NCBI RefSeq assembly: GCF_014195635.1
Contig: NZ_JACICC010000002.1
Coordinates: 248,001 to 312,000, forward strand
Direction: 5' to 3'
DNA length: 64,000 nucleotides
Source: Pseudochelatococcus contaminans
Lineage (GTDB): Bacteria > Pseudomonadota > Alphaproteobacteria > Rhizobiales > Beijerinckiaceae
Each line of letters begins with the position of its first letter. Positions within the stretch are counted from its first letter, which is position 1. Below the pieces are notes generated by a model that was not told the origin of the DNA, did no database searches, and saw only the letters and a list, made by a program, of their open reading frames with translations. Shown piece after piece: positions 44,117 to 54,108 of the stretch. The position numbers and the translations under genes are program-made.

Positions 44117-45391
44117 TCAGGCGACGCGCCACTTCCCGGCATCGTCGCGCGCGAAATCCAGCGCACGGTCGTCGTCACCCTCGCGGATGCGCGACGGCAG
44201 GCCGATGTGGTTCAGCAGGTTGAGGAAGGGATGCGGCGGCAATTCCTCGACGTTTGCCTGACGCCGGACATCCCACTCACCAGTCGCGACGAGCATCGCA
44301 GCCGCAACAGCAGGCACGCCCGCCGTGTAGGAAATGCCCTGGCTGCCGACTTCCTCGTAAGCCTCTTTATGGTCGCTGATCTGATAGATGAAGATCTCGC
44401 GGTCCTTGCCGTCCTTCGTGCCCTTCACCAGATCGCCGATGCACGTCTTGCCGGTGTAGGTCGGCGCGAGAGAGGCCGGATCCGGCAGCACCGCCTTGAC
44501 CACCTTCAACGGCACCACCTCAAGCCCCTCGGCCGTGGTCACCGGCTGCTCGGACAAAAGACCAAGGTTCTGCAACACGGTGAACACGTTGATGTAATGC
44601 GCGCCGAAGCCCATCCAGAACCGGATGTTCTTCACCGGCAGATGACGCGACAGCGAGTGCAGTTCGTCATGGCCGGAGAGATACGTGGTCTGCTCGCCAA
44701 CGACCGGCAGGTCGTCCGTGCGGCTGATCTCGAACATCTTGTTGCTCTGCCACGCGCCCTGCTGCCACGAATAGACCGTGCCGGTGAACTCGCGGAAATT
44801 GATTTCCGGATCGAAGTTGGTCGCGAAATAACGTCCGTGGCTGCCTGCATTGACGTCGATGATGTCGATGGAATCCACGTCATCGAAGTAATCCTGCACG
44901 GCGAGCGCGGCATAGGAATTGACGACGCCGGGATCGAAGCCCGCGCCGTGAATGGCCGTGATGCCCTTCTGTGCGCATTCCTCGGCGTGCTTCCACTCGT
45001 AGTTGCCGTACCACGGCGGCGTTTCGCAGATCTTCGCCGGGTCCTCATGAATGGCAGTATCGATATAGGCCACACCCGTATCGATGGCTGCACGCAGCAC
45101 CGACATATTGATGAAAGCCGAACCGACGTTGATGATGATCTGGACTCCGGTTTCCCGGATCAGCGCTTTTGTCGCCTCGACGTCGAGCGCGTCGAGCGTA
45201 TGGGCGCGGAGCACGCCACCGGGCTGCTTGAGCGCGCGTTTTTCCAGCACGCCGGCAATGATATCCTCCGCCTTCGCGATATTGCGCGAGGCGATGTGAA
45301 TGTCACCGAGGATATCGTTGTTCTGGGCAGCCTTGTGGGCGACGACCTGTGCTACACCACCAGCACCAATAATGAGAACGTTCTTTTTCAT
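44117..45391 (-). CDS. Saccharopine dehydrogenase-like carboxy(nor)spermidine dehydrogenase
   Basis: A 424-residue NADPH-dependent enzyme of the saccharopine dehydrogenase family. The N-terminal Rossmann motif is KKNVLIIGAGGVAQVVAHKAA. GSAFINMSVLRAAIDTGVAYIDTA and GFDPGVVNSYAALAVQDYFD are typical of the carboxynorspermidine dehydrogenase group, which reductively condenses L-aspartate semialdehyde with a diamine. Together with the decarboxylase 47 bases upstream on the same strand (45439-46557) it makes spermidine or a related triamine without decarboxylated SAM. The start at 45391 directly begins the Rossmann strand; 88 further open codons upstream run into the decarboxylase gene's 3' end and are rejected. 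An intrinsic terminator follows. Confidence 0.9.
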   Translation of the reverse strand: MKKNVLIIGAGGVAQVVAHKAAQNNDILGDIHIASRNIAKAEDIIAGVLEKRALKQPGGVLRAHTLDALDVEATKALIRETGVQIIINVGSAFINMSVLRAAIDTGVAYIDTAIHEDPAKICETPPWYGNYEWKHAEECAQKGITAIHGAGFDPGVVNSYAALAVQDYFDDVDSIDIIDVNAGSHGRYFATNFDPEINFREFTGTVYSWQQGAWQSNKMFEISRTDDLPVVGEQTTYLSGHDELHSLSRHLPVKNIRFWMGFGAHYINVFTVLQNLGLLSEQPVTTAEGLEVVPLKVVKAVLPDPASLAPTYTGKTCIGDLVKGTKDGKDREIFIYQISDHKEAYEEVGSQGISYTAGVPAVAAAMLVATGEWDVRRQANVEELPPHPFLNLLNHIGLPSRIREGDDDRALDFARDDAGKWRVA

Positions 45392-45438
45392 TTCACGCGG
45401 ATCTCTCCATGTATGATTGATGTTTATTGCCTGTATAC

Positions 45439-46557
45439 TCACGACAGGCTGGCGACATAATCGCCGTATCCGAACTCTTTCACGAGTTCGATATCGCCAT
45501 TCAACTGGCGAATTGCAATGGCCGGCATCTTGACACCGTTGAACCAGTTCTTTTTCACCATCGTATAGCCAGCAGCGTCTTCGATGGACAACCGGTCGCC
45601 AACCTTGAGCGGAGCCTCGAACGAGAATTCGCCGAAGATATCGCCCGCAAGGCAAGACTTGCCGCAGACCATGAACTGATGCGAGCCTGTATTGGGCTTC
45701 ATCTTGGCGCTCAACCGATAGATCAGCAGATCCAGCATATGCGCCTCGACGGAACTGTCGACAATTGCGAGATGCTTGCCGTTATACAGCGTGTCGAGCA
45801 CACTCACCTCAAGCGTGGTGCTTTTGGTGATGGCAGCCTCTCCCGGTTCCAGATACACCTGCACGCCGAAACGGTCGGAGAAGGCCTTCAGCCGGTCGGC
45901 AAGCGCGTCCAGCGGGTAGCCTTCGCCGGTAAAGTGGATGCCGCCGCCCAAGCTGACCCAGTCCAGTCGCTGCAAGAAATGGCCGAAACGCTCTTCCACC
46001 TGAGACAGCAGGCTGTCGAACAGGCCAAAATCGGTGTTCTCGCAATTGTTGTGAATCATGAAGCCGGAGACATCGCCGATCACGGCCTCGATGCGCTCGT
46101 TTTCCCACTCGCCCAGCCGGCTGAACGGCCGCGCGGGGTCGGCCAGCGTGAAGTCCGAGCTGCTGATGCCGGGGTTTACGCGCAGGCCACGCACCACATT
46201 GCGCGCCACTGCGCGCTCGCCAAAGCGCGCCAGTTGTCCTGCGGAGTTGAAGATAATCTTGTCGGCCTGCTCCAGCACCTCGTCGATTTCGTCATCGGCG
46301 TAGGCGACGCTGTAGGCATGCGTCTCGCCGCCGAACTTCTCGCGGCCCAGCTTGACCTCGTAAAGCGAGGAGGACGTGGTGCCGTCCATGTATTGGCTCA
46401 TCAGATCGAACACCGACCAGGTTGCAAAACACTTGAGAGCCAGCAAAGCTTTGGCGCCTGAGCGTTCGCGAAGATTGGCTATTATCTCCATGTTCCGAAG
46501 AAGTTTAGCCTTGTCTATGAGGTAATAGGGCGTTGCGAGATCCGACTGTTTGTCCAA
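45439..46557 (-). CDS. nspC: Carboxynorspermidine decarboxylase
   Basis: A 372-residue PLP enzyme of the fold III (alanine racemase-like) decarboxylases. It decarboxylates carboxyspermidine/carboxynorspermidine in the alternative polyamine pathway. The PLP lysine is Lys42 in LLALKCFATWSVFD. The PLP-phosphate region is WVSLGGGIHFTGEGYP. The C-terminal catalytic cysteine region is FMVCGKSCLAGDIFGEF, followed by DAAGYTMVKKNWFNG. It is the first gene of a two-gene minus-strand operon with the dehydrogenase. It lies downstream of the glutamate dehydrogenase gene but is separated from it by a terminator. Confidence 0.94.
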   Translation of the reverse strand: MDKQSDLATPYYLIDKAKLLRNMEIIANLRERSGAKALLALKCFATWSVFDLMSQYMDGTTSSSLYEVKLGREKFGGETHAYSVAYADDEIDEVLEQADKIIFNSAGQLARFGERAVARNVVRGLRVNPGISSSDFTLADPARPFSRLGEWENERIEAVIGDVSGFMIHNNCENTDFGLFDSLLSQVEERFGHFLQRLDWVSLGGGIHFTGEGYPLDALADRLKAFSDRFGVQVYLEPGEAAITKSTTLEVSVLDTLYNGKHLAIVDSSVEAHMLDLLIYRLSAKMKPNTGSHQFMVCGKSCLAGDIFGEFSFEAPLKVGDRLSIEDAAGYTMVKKNWFNGVKMPAIAIRQLNGDIELVKEFGYGDYVASLS

Positions 46558-46692
46558 TTCAGTTTCCTTGAGGCTGGAAGTTCATGCGGCTGTCGCTAGG
46601 GCCGCTGCGTTGTTCTGGACACCATCCAGAAAGCTGACACGTTCTTGTATAGAAACTGCATGAAAATCTCAAGAAGATTCCGATAAAGCAAA

Positions 46693-46735
46693 GCGCGCAG
46701 GCCCCGATGGACCTGCGCGCTTATGTTTTTTACAC
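46693..46735. terminator. Bidirectional hairpin terminator after glutamate dehydrogenase
   Basis: GCGCGCAGG (46693-46701) pairs with CCTGCGCGC (46712-46720). On the minus strand TTTGCTTTATC follows, which serves the dehydrogenase gene; on the plus strand TTATGTTTTTTA follows. Confidence 0.75.
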
Positions 46736-46764
46736 GCTTGCTGACTGATACTTGCGGGTGTTTA

Positions 46765-49700
46765 TCAGTCGCGCGCCATATCGCTGACGAGGCTTGCGGC
46801 GACGATTGTTCGCGACAGTGTCAGCCCGGAGACGCGGATGGCGTCCACGGCCTTGCGGATGCGCTCCACGTCCTCCGAACGCGCGTCAACCCAGGCCGCG
46901 ACCGCCGCGGCTCCGTCCGTGCCCGTCTCACCGTTCAAAACGGCTTCGGCGGTCAGGCGGGAGTGCGCGTCGTCGAGCGCCTTCACCGCGCGGTCGAGCG
47001 CGAGGCGGTCGTAGTAGTCGCCCGGTGCGATGGCCCGCGCCGCTTCCGCCAGCTCCTGGAAGCCGAATACGTCCGCAAGCGCGAAGTGCACCGCCGCCAC
47101 CTCACCGACAGAGCGCTGCGTGCGCGCCGCGACACGCACGATATCCGGCGTCTGCGCCAACGCCGACAGCCGCAACAGGCGCGTGGACACGTCGTCGGGA
47201 ACATGAAGCGCCCGCAGCGCTGCGATGCGCTCCTCGGCCGCCGCCGGCACCGGCGCCGTATCCAGCACCGCACCAACCGCCTCGACACCCGCACGGTAAC
47301 GATCGACAACAGCGCCGATACCGTCGCTGGAGAAGTCGACATTGCGGCCGAACCACACCAGCAGATCGATGAATACGTCCTGCAACGCCGCGTAGAGCGA
47401 CAGCTGCGTCTCGCCGCTCACCTGGCCCTCGCCCTCGCCGATCCGGCTATCCAGCGCGTCGATATCCGCCGTGAGTTCGCCAAGACCGAACGCCGACCAC
47501 ACCGCGATGAACGCCGCTGCCAGCGTCGCCGCGCTTGCGCCCGTCTGATCCGCAACCCGCGTCACGATGCCGGGGCCGCCCTGGTTGACAATGGCGTTTG
47601 CCAGCCGTGTCGCCACGATCTCGCGCCGCAGCCGGTGATGCGCAATCGCATCCGGGAAGCGATCCGCCAGCTCCTGCGGGAAATACGCCACCAACTCACG
47701 CGCGACATAGGGATCGTCAGGCACCGACGATTCGAGAACCGCGTCGTAGAGCGCCAGCTTCGAATAGGCCAGCAGCACAGCGATTTCAGGCCGCCACAGG
47801 CCATCGCCACGCTTCTCGCGCGCCGCCAGTTCGCTGTCGTCCGGCAGGTACTCCAGCGCCCGGTCAAGCCGGCCCGCCGATTCCAGCACCTGGATCAGAC
47901 GCCGCGCGTAGCCGATTTCCTCCGCCTTGCGCAACTCGACCAGCGAAATGGCCCGCGACTGCTCGTAGTTCGTCGTCAGCACCAGCCCCGCCACCTCGGA
48001 CGTGAGCTGCTTCAGCAACGCGTTGCGGTTATCCACCGACAGACGGCCGTCCGCCTCCGGAATCGCAAGCGCGATCTTCAGATTGACCTCGATGTCGGAC
48101 GTGTTCACACCCGCCGAATTGTCGATGGCATCGGTGTTGAGGTGCACGCCGGCGCGCGCCGCCTCGATGCGCCCGAGCTGCGTGACACCGAGGTTGGCGC
48201 CTTCGCCGATCACCCGCGCCTGCACCTCGCCGCCGCTGATGCGCACGGGATCATTGGCGCGGTCGCCGACCTTCTCATCCGACTCGCCGGACGCGCGGAT
48301 ATACGTGCCGATACCGCCGAACCACAGCAGATCCACCGGCGCGCGCAGGATGGCCGAAATCAGCTCCTGCGGCGGCAGTTCCGTCTTGTCGATGCCCAGC
48401 CGCTCCCGCACCTGCGGCGACAGCGCGATGGTCTTGGCCGAACGGGAGAACACGCCGCCGCCCGCCGAGATCAGCCCCGTGTCGTAATCCTGCCAGCTCG
48501 ACCGCGGCAGATCGAACAGCCGTTTGCGCTCCGCCCATGATGTTGCCGGATCCGGATCGGGATCGAGGAAGATGTCGCGGTGGTCGAAGGCGGCCACCAC
48601 CTTGAGCGCCTGCGACAGCAGCATGCCGTTGCCGAACACGTCGCCCGACATGTCGCCCACGCCCGCCACCGTCACCGGCGTCGTCTGGATGTCGATGTCC
48701 ACCTCGCGGAAGTGGCGTTTCACCGCCTCCCACGCGCCGCGCGCCGTGATGCCCATGCCCTTGTGGTCATAGCCGTTGCGCCCGCCGGAGGCGAACGCGT
48801 CACCCAGCCAGTGGTGATGCTCCAGCGAGATTTCGTTGGCGAGGTCGGAGAACGTCGCCGTGCCCTTGTCCGCCGCAACCACCAGATACGGATCGTCGCC
48901 GTCATGACGCACCGTGCGCGCTGGCGGCACGATCTGTGCGCCGTCACGGTTGTCGGTGATGTCGAGCAGGCTGGCGATGAACACGCGGTATGCGCCGCGC
49001 CCTTCCTCCAGCCAAGCGGCGCGGTCGGAAGCCGGCGGCAGGCGCTTGGGCACGAATCCGCCCTTCGCCCCAACCGGCACGATCACCGCGTTCTTCACCT
49101 GCTGCGCCTTCACGAGGCCCAGCACTTCCGTCCGGAAGTCCTGCGGGCGATCAGACCAGCGCAGGCCGCCACGCGCCACCTTACCGAAGCGCAGATGCAC
49201 GCCTTCGACACGCGGCGAATACACGAAGATTTCGTACAGCGGCACCGGGCGCGGCAGCCCGTCCACCTTGGCGCAATCGAACTTGAACGAGATCGTCGCG
49301 TGAGGCTCTCCGGCGGCATCGCGCTGGTAGATGTTGGTGCGCACCGTCGCTTCGATCAGGTTCACGAAGCGGCGCAGGATGCGGTCTTCGTCAAGGCTGG
49401 AAACGCTTTGAAGACGCTCTTCGATCGCCGCCTTCACCTCGGCCTCGCGCGCGGCGCGGTCCGTTTCCGCATCGGGATCGAAACGGGCGGCGATCAGCGC
49501 CACCAGACGCGTCGTGATGTCGGGATGGCGCGACAGCGTCTGCGCCAGATAGTCCTGACCGAACGGCACACCGATCTGGCGCGAATACCGGCCCCAGGCA
49601 CGCAGGATGGCTGCCTCGCGCCAGTCCAGCCCGGCCTCCAGCACAAGCGCGTTGAAGCCGTCCGACTCGGCCCGCCCCTCGAACAGCGCCAGCAGCGCCG

Positions 49701-51597
49701 CCTCAAGCCCGGGCTTGGCGCGCTCGACGTTGATCGCCCCGCCGCTTGCCCGCTCCAGCGTCATGTCGTGCAGCCAGACGCGGCCTTCCTCTGACACGCC
49801 ATGCGGCACGATGCGGTATGTCCGCTCGTTGACGACACGGAAACCGAGTTTTTCCAGCAGCGGCACGCGCTCGGACAGTGACGTCGGCGCCGAGCGTGAA
49901 AACACCTTCAGCGCCGCGCGCGATTCCGGATCGCCGGAGCGGCGATAGAGCCGCACGGCGCGCGGATGTTCCGGCCCCAGCGTTTCCACCACGGCGATAT
50001 CGTCGATGGCTTCCTCACCCGAGAATGCCTCGCGATACGCGCCGCTGAACGCATGCGAATACCGCGCCGCCAGTTGCCGCCCGCGCTTGCCGCCGACGTG
50101 GCGGAAGAACGCGTCGTCAAGCGCGTCGCTCCACGTGCGCACGCGCTGGGTGATGCCGGCTTCCAGCGTCGCCCGGTCGATCACCGGCGTATCGCCCTCG
50201 TCGCGGCCGATGATGAAATGGATGCGCGCCAGCGGCCCCTCGGGGAACGTCGGATACGTCGCCGACAGCCGCCCCTGATAAAGCCGGGTCAGAAACGCGC
50301 CGATGTCCGCCTGCACGTCCGTATCGTAACGGTTCTTCGGCAGATAGACGATCACCGATACGAACCGGCCGAACTCGTCCGGCCGCGCCAGCACGCGCAC
50401 GCGCGGGCGCTCGGTCAGTTGCAGGATGTCGTTCACGAAGCCGAACAGCGTGTCGGCATCGATCTGGAACAGTTCATCGCGCGGATAATCGTCCAGCACA
50501 TGCAGCAGCGAACGACCGGAATAGCTGTCGGGGTCGAATTCCGCCCGGTTCACCACCTGGGCCACCTTGCGCCGCAGATACGGAATGGTCAGCGTGGACT
50601 GCGTATAGGCGTTGCCAGTGAAGAGGCCCGCAATGCGCAGCTCGCCCACCACCTCGCCCGCCGCGTCGAACAGCTTGACGCCGACATAATCGAGGTGCGT
50701 GCGCCGGTGCACGCGCGACTTGACGTTGGCCTTGGTAATAATGAGCGCTTCCGGGCGCTGCAGGAAGGCGCGCACCTCGGGCGACATCGACAGCAGTTCC
50801 CGCCCGCGCCGCAGGATGCGCACTTCGGGATCGGTCAGGATGCCAAGCCCCGTTCCTTCCACCGGATCAGCCACGCTGCCCGGCTGGAAGCGGTATTCGC
50901 GAATACCCAGAATGGTGAAATTGTCGTCCACCAGCCATTGCAGGAAGGCGGAGGCCTCCTCGACGATGTCGCGGTCCAGTGGCGAGGGCGTCTCGCGCAG
51001 ATCGCGTGCGGCCTCGACCAGCCGCTCACGCATGGCCGGCCAGTCGGCGACGGCGCTGGAGACATCGGCGTAAACGCGCGTCAGCTCTTCGACAAGACGC
51101 TCGCGCCGCTCGGGATCGTGAATGCGTGGTAGGTGCAGATGAATAAGGCTCTCGCGGCTGACGCCCGGGGCCGGCGCCTGCGCACCCGCCTCGCCAGACA
51201 GCGACACCACCGCGCCCGACGCATCGCGCGCGACATCGAGGATGGGGTGCGACACCAGCAGCGGCTCGAAGCCCAGATCCACCACCGCCGCAAGCGTCGA
51301 ATCGAACAGGAACGGCACGTTGTCGTTGATCACCTCAACCACGGTGATATCGCGTGCATCCGCATCACCATCGGTGGGCGGATCGCTCAGCCGGATGCCC
51401 GGCACGCCGCGCCGGTGGGGCTCGCGCACATAGTCGAAAGCCTCCGTGACGCGGTCAGCAAGAAAGGCATCCGGCAAAACAACCAGATCCTCCGTCGCAA
51501 CCCCGCCCAGCAAGGCCTCAACAAACCACCCAGGAACAGTGCTGTCGCGTTCCTTCAGAACGCCTGCAATACGCCCAATAAGATCACCAGCCGCCAC
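46765..51597 (-). CDS. NAD-specific glutamate dehydrogenase, large (about 180 kDa) type
   Basis: A 1610-residue enzyme that oxidatively deaminates L-glutamate to 2-oxoglutarate with NAD+. A long N-terminal region with ACT-like regulatory segments (about residues 30-550) precedes the catalytic core. The core is marked by LRFGKVARGGLRWSDRPQDFRTEVLGLVKAQQVKNAVIVPVGAKGGF near residue 820. The NAD domain follows with AGVGDMSGDVFGNGMLLSQ and VIGEGANLGVTQLGRIEAAR. A C-terminal helical domain of about 500 residues completes the typical 1600-residue architecture. It is a single-gene unit. Long open frames on the opposite strand are compositional shadows. Confidence 0.96.
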   Translation of the reverse strand: MAAGDLIGRIAGVLKERDSTVPGWFVEALLGGVATEDLVVLPDAFLADRVTEAFDYVREPHRRGVPGIRLSDPPTDGDADARDITVVEVINDNVPFLFDSTLAAVVDLGFEPLLVSHPILDVARDASGAVVSLSGEAGAQAPAPGVSRESLIHLHLPRIHDPERRERLVEELTRVYADVSSAVADWPAMRERLVEAARDLRETPSPLDRDIVEEASAFLQWLVDDNFTILGIREYRFQPGSVADPVEGTGLGILTDPEVRILRRGRELLSMSPEVRAFLQRPEALIITKANVKSRVHRRTHLDYVGVKLFDAAGEVVGELRIAGLFTGNAYTQSTLTIPYLRRKVAQVVNRAEFDPDSYSGRSLLHVLDDYPRDELFQIDADTLFGFVNDILQLTERPRVRVLARPDEFGRFVSVIVYLPKNRYDTDVQADIGAFLTRLYQGRLSATYPTFPEGPLARIHFIIGRDEGDTPVIDRATLEAGITQRVRTWSDALDDAFFRHVGGKRGRQLAARYSHAFSGAYREAFSGEEAIDDIAVVETLGPEHPRAVRLYRRSGDPESRAALKVFSRSAPTSLSERVPLLEKLGFRVVNERTYRIVPHGVSEEGRVWLHDMTLERASGGAINVERAKPGLEAALLALFEGRAESDGFNALVLEAGLDWREAAILRAWGRYSRQIGVPFGQDYLAQTLSRHPDITTRLVALIAARFDPDAETDRAAREAEVKAAIEERLQSVSSLDEDRILRRFVNLIEATVRTNIYQRDAAGEPHATISFKFDCAKVDGLPRPVPLYEIFVYSPRVEGVHLRFGKVARGGLRWSDRPQDFRTEVLGLVKAQQVKNAVIVPVGAKGGFVPKRLPPASDRAAWLEEGRGAYRVFIASLLDITDNRDGAQIVPPARTVRHDGDDPYLVVAADKGTATFSDLANEISLEHHHWLGDAFASGGRNGYDHKGMGITARGAWEAVKRHFREVDIDIQTTPVTVAGVGDMSGDVFGNGMLLSQALKVVAAFDHRDIFLDPDPDPATSWAERKRLFDLPRSSWQDYDTGLISAGGGVFSRSAKTIALSPQVRERLGIDKTELPPQELISAILRAPVDLLWFGGIGTYIRASGESDEKVGDRANDPVRISGGEVQARVIGEGANLGVTQLGRIEAARAGVHLNTDAIDNSAGVNTSDIEVNLKIALAIPEADGRLSVDNRNALLKQLTSEVAGLVLTTNYEQSRAISLVELRKAEEIGYARRLIQVLESAGRLDRALEYLPDDSELAAREKRGDGLWRPEIAVLLAYSKLALYDAVLESSVPDDPYVARELVAYFPQELADRFPDAIAHHRLRREIVATRLANAIVNQGGPGIVTRVADQTGASAATLAAAFIAVWSAFGLGELTADIDALDSRIGEGEGQVSGETQLSLYAALQDVFIDLLVWFGRNVDFSSDGIGAVVDRYRAGVEAVGAVLDTAPVPAAAEERIAALRALHVPDDVSTRLLRLSALAQTPDIVRVAARTQRSVGEVAAVHFALADVFGFQELAEAARAIAPGDYYDRLALDRAVKALDDAHSRLTAEAVLNGETGTDGAAAVAAWVDARSEDVERIRKAVDAIRVSGLTLSRTIVAASLVSDMARD

Positions 51598-52302
51598 GTC
51601 TGTCTCCCATACGGATGCCGCGTCGGTTTATCCGACCGGCGGTTGAGACCGATGGCTTTCTGCCGATCGGCCTCTTGAAGCGTTTTCGGGCAAGGCGGGC
51701 AGCGCTTCAGGTCAATAAAGCGTACCCGGCCAATAAGTTATAGCGCTTCCAGGAAACATCCGAGCGCCGTCGGCAGCATAGACGATCTTGTCGTGCCCAG
51801 AAAGTGTCCATTCCGGCCAACACCGCTTATTATATGCAATATCTGTCTTTTTTTGCCGGACGGCCGCAGAGGTAGTGACAAACGCCGAAACCCGCCCCGA
51901 AGATCCGGGCCGGGCTGGCGGCGTGTTACGCAACCGAAACAATAAAGCTGGAAAAACTGACGCAATGTCGATCCGGACGGTCTCGCAGGTGGGACTCGCC
52001 GAAGGGGCTGGGGGGCTATGAAACTCAGCGTATCGAACCGCCAGACCGTCCAGATGACAGGTATTAATCTGACGGCGGAATGGGGCCAGATCACGGCACT
52101 GGCGCGACGTCCGCGTGATCATGTCGAGACAATCCGTCGGCTCACCCGACATAATCATCCGGATATTGCGTCCCTTTCTGCGCCCCGCTTGTATCATGGG
52201 GCTTGCATACGGGCGGTGCGGCGGCCATCATTCAGATTGTCTGGCTGTTCGATAAAGCAGAAAGACAGTCTGGCGGAAACCGAATGGCTGGAGGGAAGCG
52301 GA
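51598..52302. other. Long intergenic region upstream of DUF2794
   Basis: About 700 bases between the divergent glutamate dehydrogenase and DUF2794 genes. Several short open frames exist on both strands. An ATG at 52018 preceded by a run of G is in frame with DUF2794 and would add 95 unrelated-looking residues; I do not accept it. Sequence near 51676-51695 (TTGAAGCGTTTTCGGGCAAG) loosely recalls the GAAAACGC repeat elements. Nothing else is recognised. Confidence 0.4.
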
Positions 52303-52758
52303 TTGAGTGAAGCGGGAGGCGGTGATCCCGAGCAGACCACGGCATCGATGGCGACAAGCCCTCAAGACGCCCCCTCTCGCCGCGAGACAATGCGCGCCGC
52401 CGTCATTCCGCTCCGCACCCAGACGAATGCCGCGTCCAGCTCGTCCCAGCAGGCATATGCAGGCCCGGTCACCTTCAACCAAGCGGAACTGCGACTGATT
52501 TTCGGCATCTACGGACGCAAGGTCGCAGCCGGGGAGTGGCGCGACTACGCCATGGATTTTCTGCGCGATCAGGCGATCTTTTCGATCTATCGCCGCTCGT
52601 CGGAAGTGCCGCTCTACCGCATCGAAAAGACGCCGCGCCTTGCACGGCGACAGGGCGAATATGCCGCCATCGCGGCTTCCGGCTTCATTCTCAAGCGCGG
52701 CGGCGATCTGGGGCGCGTGCTCGCCGCCCTCGACAAGCCACTGAAAATCGTCCGCTGA
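52303..52758 (+). CDS. DUF2794 domain protein
   Basis: A protein of about 151 residues. The C-terminal two thirds are the DUF2794 domain: VTFNQAELRLIFGIYGRKVAAGEWRDYAMDFLRDQAIFSIYRRSSEVPLYRIEKTPRLARRQGEYA, then LKRGGDLGRVLAALDKPLKIV. The first 40 residues are disordered and rich in Ser, Thr and Ala. The TTG at 52303 is chosen because GGAGG lies seven to eight bases upstream; ATG 52348 is the next in-frame option and lacks a ribosome-binding site. The family is conserved in alphaproteobacteria and has no assigned function. A terminator shared with the Bax-inhibitor-like gene follows. Confidence 0.85.
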   Translation: MSEAGGGDPEQTTASMATSPQDAPSRRETMRAAVIPLRTQTNAASSSSQQAYAGPVTFNQAELRLIFGIYGRKVAAGEWRDYAMDFLRDQAIFSIYRRSSEVPLYRIEKTPRLARRQGEYAAIAASGFILKRGGDLGRVLAALDKPLKIVR

Positions 52759-52792
52759 TCCTCGTGGAAATGGCACTCAACCCCTGAAATGC

Positions 52793-52817
52793 AAAAACCC
52801 CGGCGTCACCGCCGGGG
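52793..52817 (-). terminator. Intrinsic terminator between DUF2794 and the BI-1 family gene
   Basis: CCCCGGCG (52798-52805) pairs with CGCCGGGG (52810-52817). On the minus strand five T follow, which ends the BI-1 family transcript; it may also stop the convergent DUF2794 transcript. Confidence 0.85.
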
Positions 52818-52874
52818 CTTCGTCATCATCGCAAGTTCCGGGTGGGGCTTGCCCACCCGCATCGACGCCTGAGA

Positions 52875-53660
52875 TCAGTTACGCTGCTGGCCGAAGAGCT
52901 GCAGCAGGAACATGAACATGTTGATGAAGTTCAGGTACAGGCTGAGCGCACCGAGCACAGACTTCTTGGCCGCGATCTCGCCGCCGTCCATCTCGTAGTA
53001 CATCTCCTTGATGCGCTGCGTGTCGTAGGCGGTCAGGCCGGCGAAGATCAGCACACCAATGGCCGACACCGCGAACTGCAGGCCGCTCGACTGCAGGAAG
53101 ATGTTCACCACCGAGGCAATGATCAGGCCGAACAGGCCCATGATCAGGAACGACCCCATGCCCGACAGGCTACGCTTCGTCGTGTAGCCATAGAGGCTGA
53201 GCGCACCGAAGGCAGCGGCGGTGATGAAGAACACCTGCACGATGGACGACTGCGTATAGACGAGGAAGATCGACGAGATCGACACGCCCATCAGCGCAGC
53301 GTAGACGAAAAACAGCATCCGGGCGGTGCTGGCCTGCATCTTCGCGATGCGGAAGCTGATGAAGAACACCATCGCAAGCGGCGCGAGGATCGCCACCCAC
53401 TTCAGCGGCGTGGCGAACAGCGTGTACCCGAACTGCGTCAGGAAAACGCCACCGCCGATGCTTGCCACAGCGCTTGCCGGATCGCTGGTCACAGCGGCCA
53501 TGAAAACGCCAAGCGACGCCAGACCCGTGATGGCGAGGCCAAGCACCATGTTGTTGTAAACGCCGAGCATGAACGCGCGCAGGCCCTGATCGAGCTCCGC
53601 GCTGCCAGCCCGGGCCGCACCCTGCCCATAGGCCGGTGCGTTGCGGTTCCAGTTCGACAT
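52875..53660 (-). CDS. Bax inhibitor-1 / YccA family membrane protein
   Basis: A 261-residue protein with seven membrane helices. The cytosolic N-terminus is MSNWNRNAPAYGQGAARAG. Family marks are GLRAFMLGVYNNMVLGLAITGLAS at the first helix, SLSGMGSFLIMGLFGLIIASVVN, and GVLIFAGLTAYDTQRIKEMY near the C-terminus, which holds the conserved Asp of the pH-sensitive calcium-leak proteins. GGAGAGAAT precedes the ATG at 53660. Bacterial members (YbhL, YccA, YetJ) modulate membrane proteases or ion leak; the exact role here is unknown. Confidence 0.94.
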   Translation of the reverse strand: MSNWNRNAPAYGQGAARAGSAELDQGLRAFMLGVYNNMVLGLAITGLASLGVFMAAVTSDPASAVASIGGGVFLTQFGYTLFATPLKWVAILAPLAMVFFISFRIAKMQASTARMLFFVYAALMGVSISSIFLVYTQSSIVQVFFITAAAFGALSLYGYTTKRSLSGMGSFLIMGLFGLIIASVVNIFLQSSGLQFAVSAIGVLIFAGLTAYDTQRIKEMYYEMDGGEIAAKKSVLGALSLYLNFINMFMFLLQLFGQQRN

Positions 53661-54108
53661 AATGATTCTCTCCCGAGAGAAATAGTGTCCGAAAGATACG
53701 GACGTTATCGCCAATATGGCCCGCATCAACCGTCAATACAAGTCAACCGGACAGGCGCAGCGGCAATGAATCCCGGTCGATGTCGCATCGCCCGCCACAG
53801 GCCCACGCGATACGCGCCAGCCCTACACACCTGAAGATCCCGCATAACAGGCTGATTGTATTTCAGGATTCCGCATCTTTTCCAATTTTACGACCTTTTC
53901 CCAAGCATTCCTTGAAAGACCAGTCGCACGCCAACTAAACATAAAACCTGAATTTTATGCAATCACGGCCAACTCTTCCAACATCCGATCATGCCAGCAG
54001 CTTTATTACCGCGTCATCTGATCGGAACCTGCCGAAACTGTCAGTAGCATCGATGTCCGGCATGGAAAAGTGTGTGTTTGAAGAGATAGCCACGATCAGG
54101 AGATCTGA
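53661..54108. other. Intergenic region between the BI-1 family gene and a secreted-protein gene
   Basis: About 450 bases of divergent intergenic DNA, with an AT-rich part at about 53880-54000. I see no gene, repeat or RNA. It must carry the promoter of the BI-1 family gene and that of the gene at 54109. Confidence 0.4.

Noticed and set aside
46723-48540. 605-codon open frame antisense to glutamate dehydrogenase
   Set aside because: Arg-rich shadow frame; the dehydrogenase is full length with all core motifs.
52018-52302. N-terminal extension of DUF2794 from an ATG at 52018
   Set aside because: The 95 added residues look unlike a protein domain. The GGAGG-preceded TTG at 52303 gives a length closer to the family.
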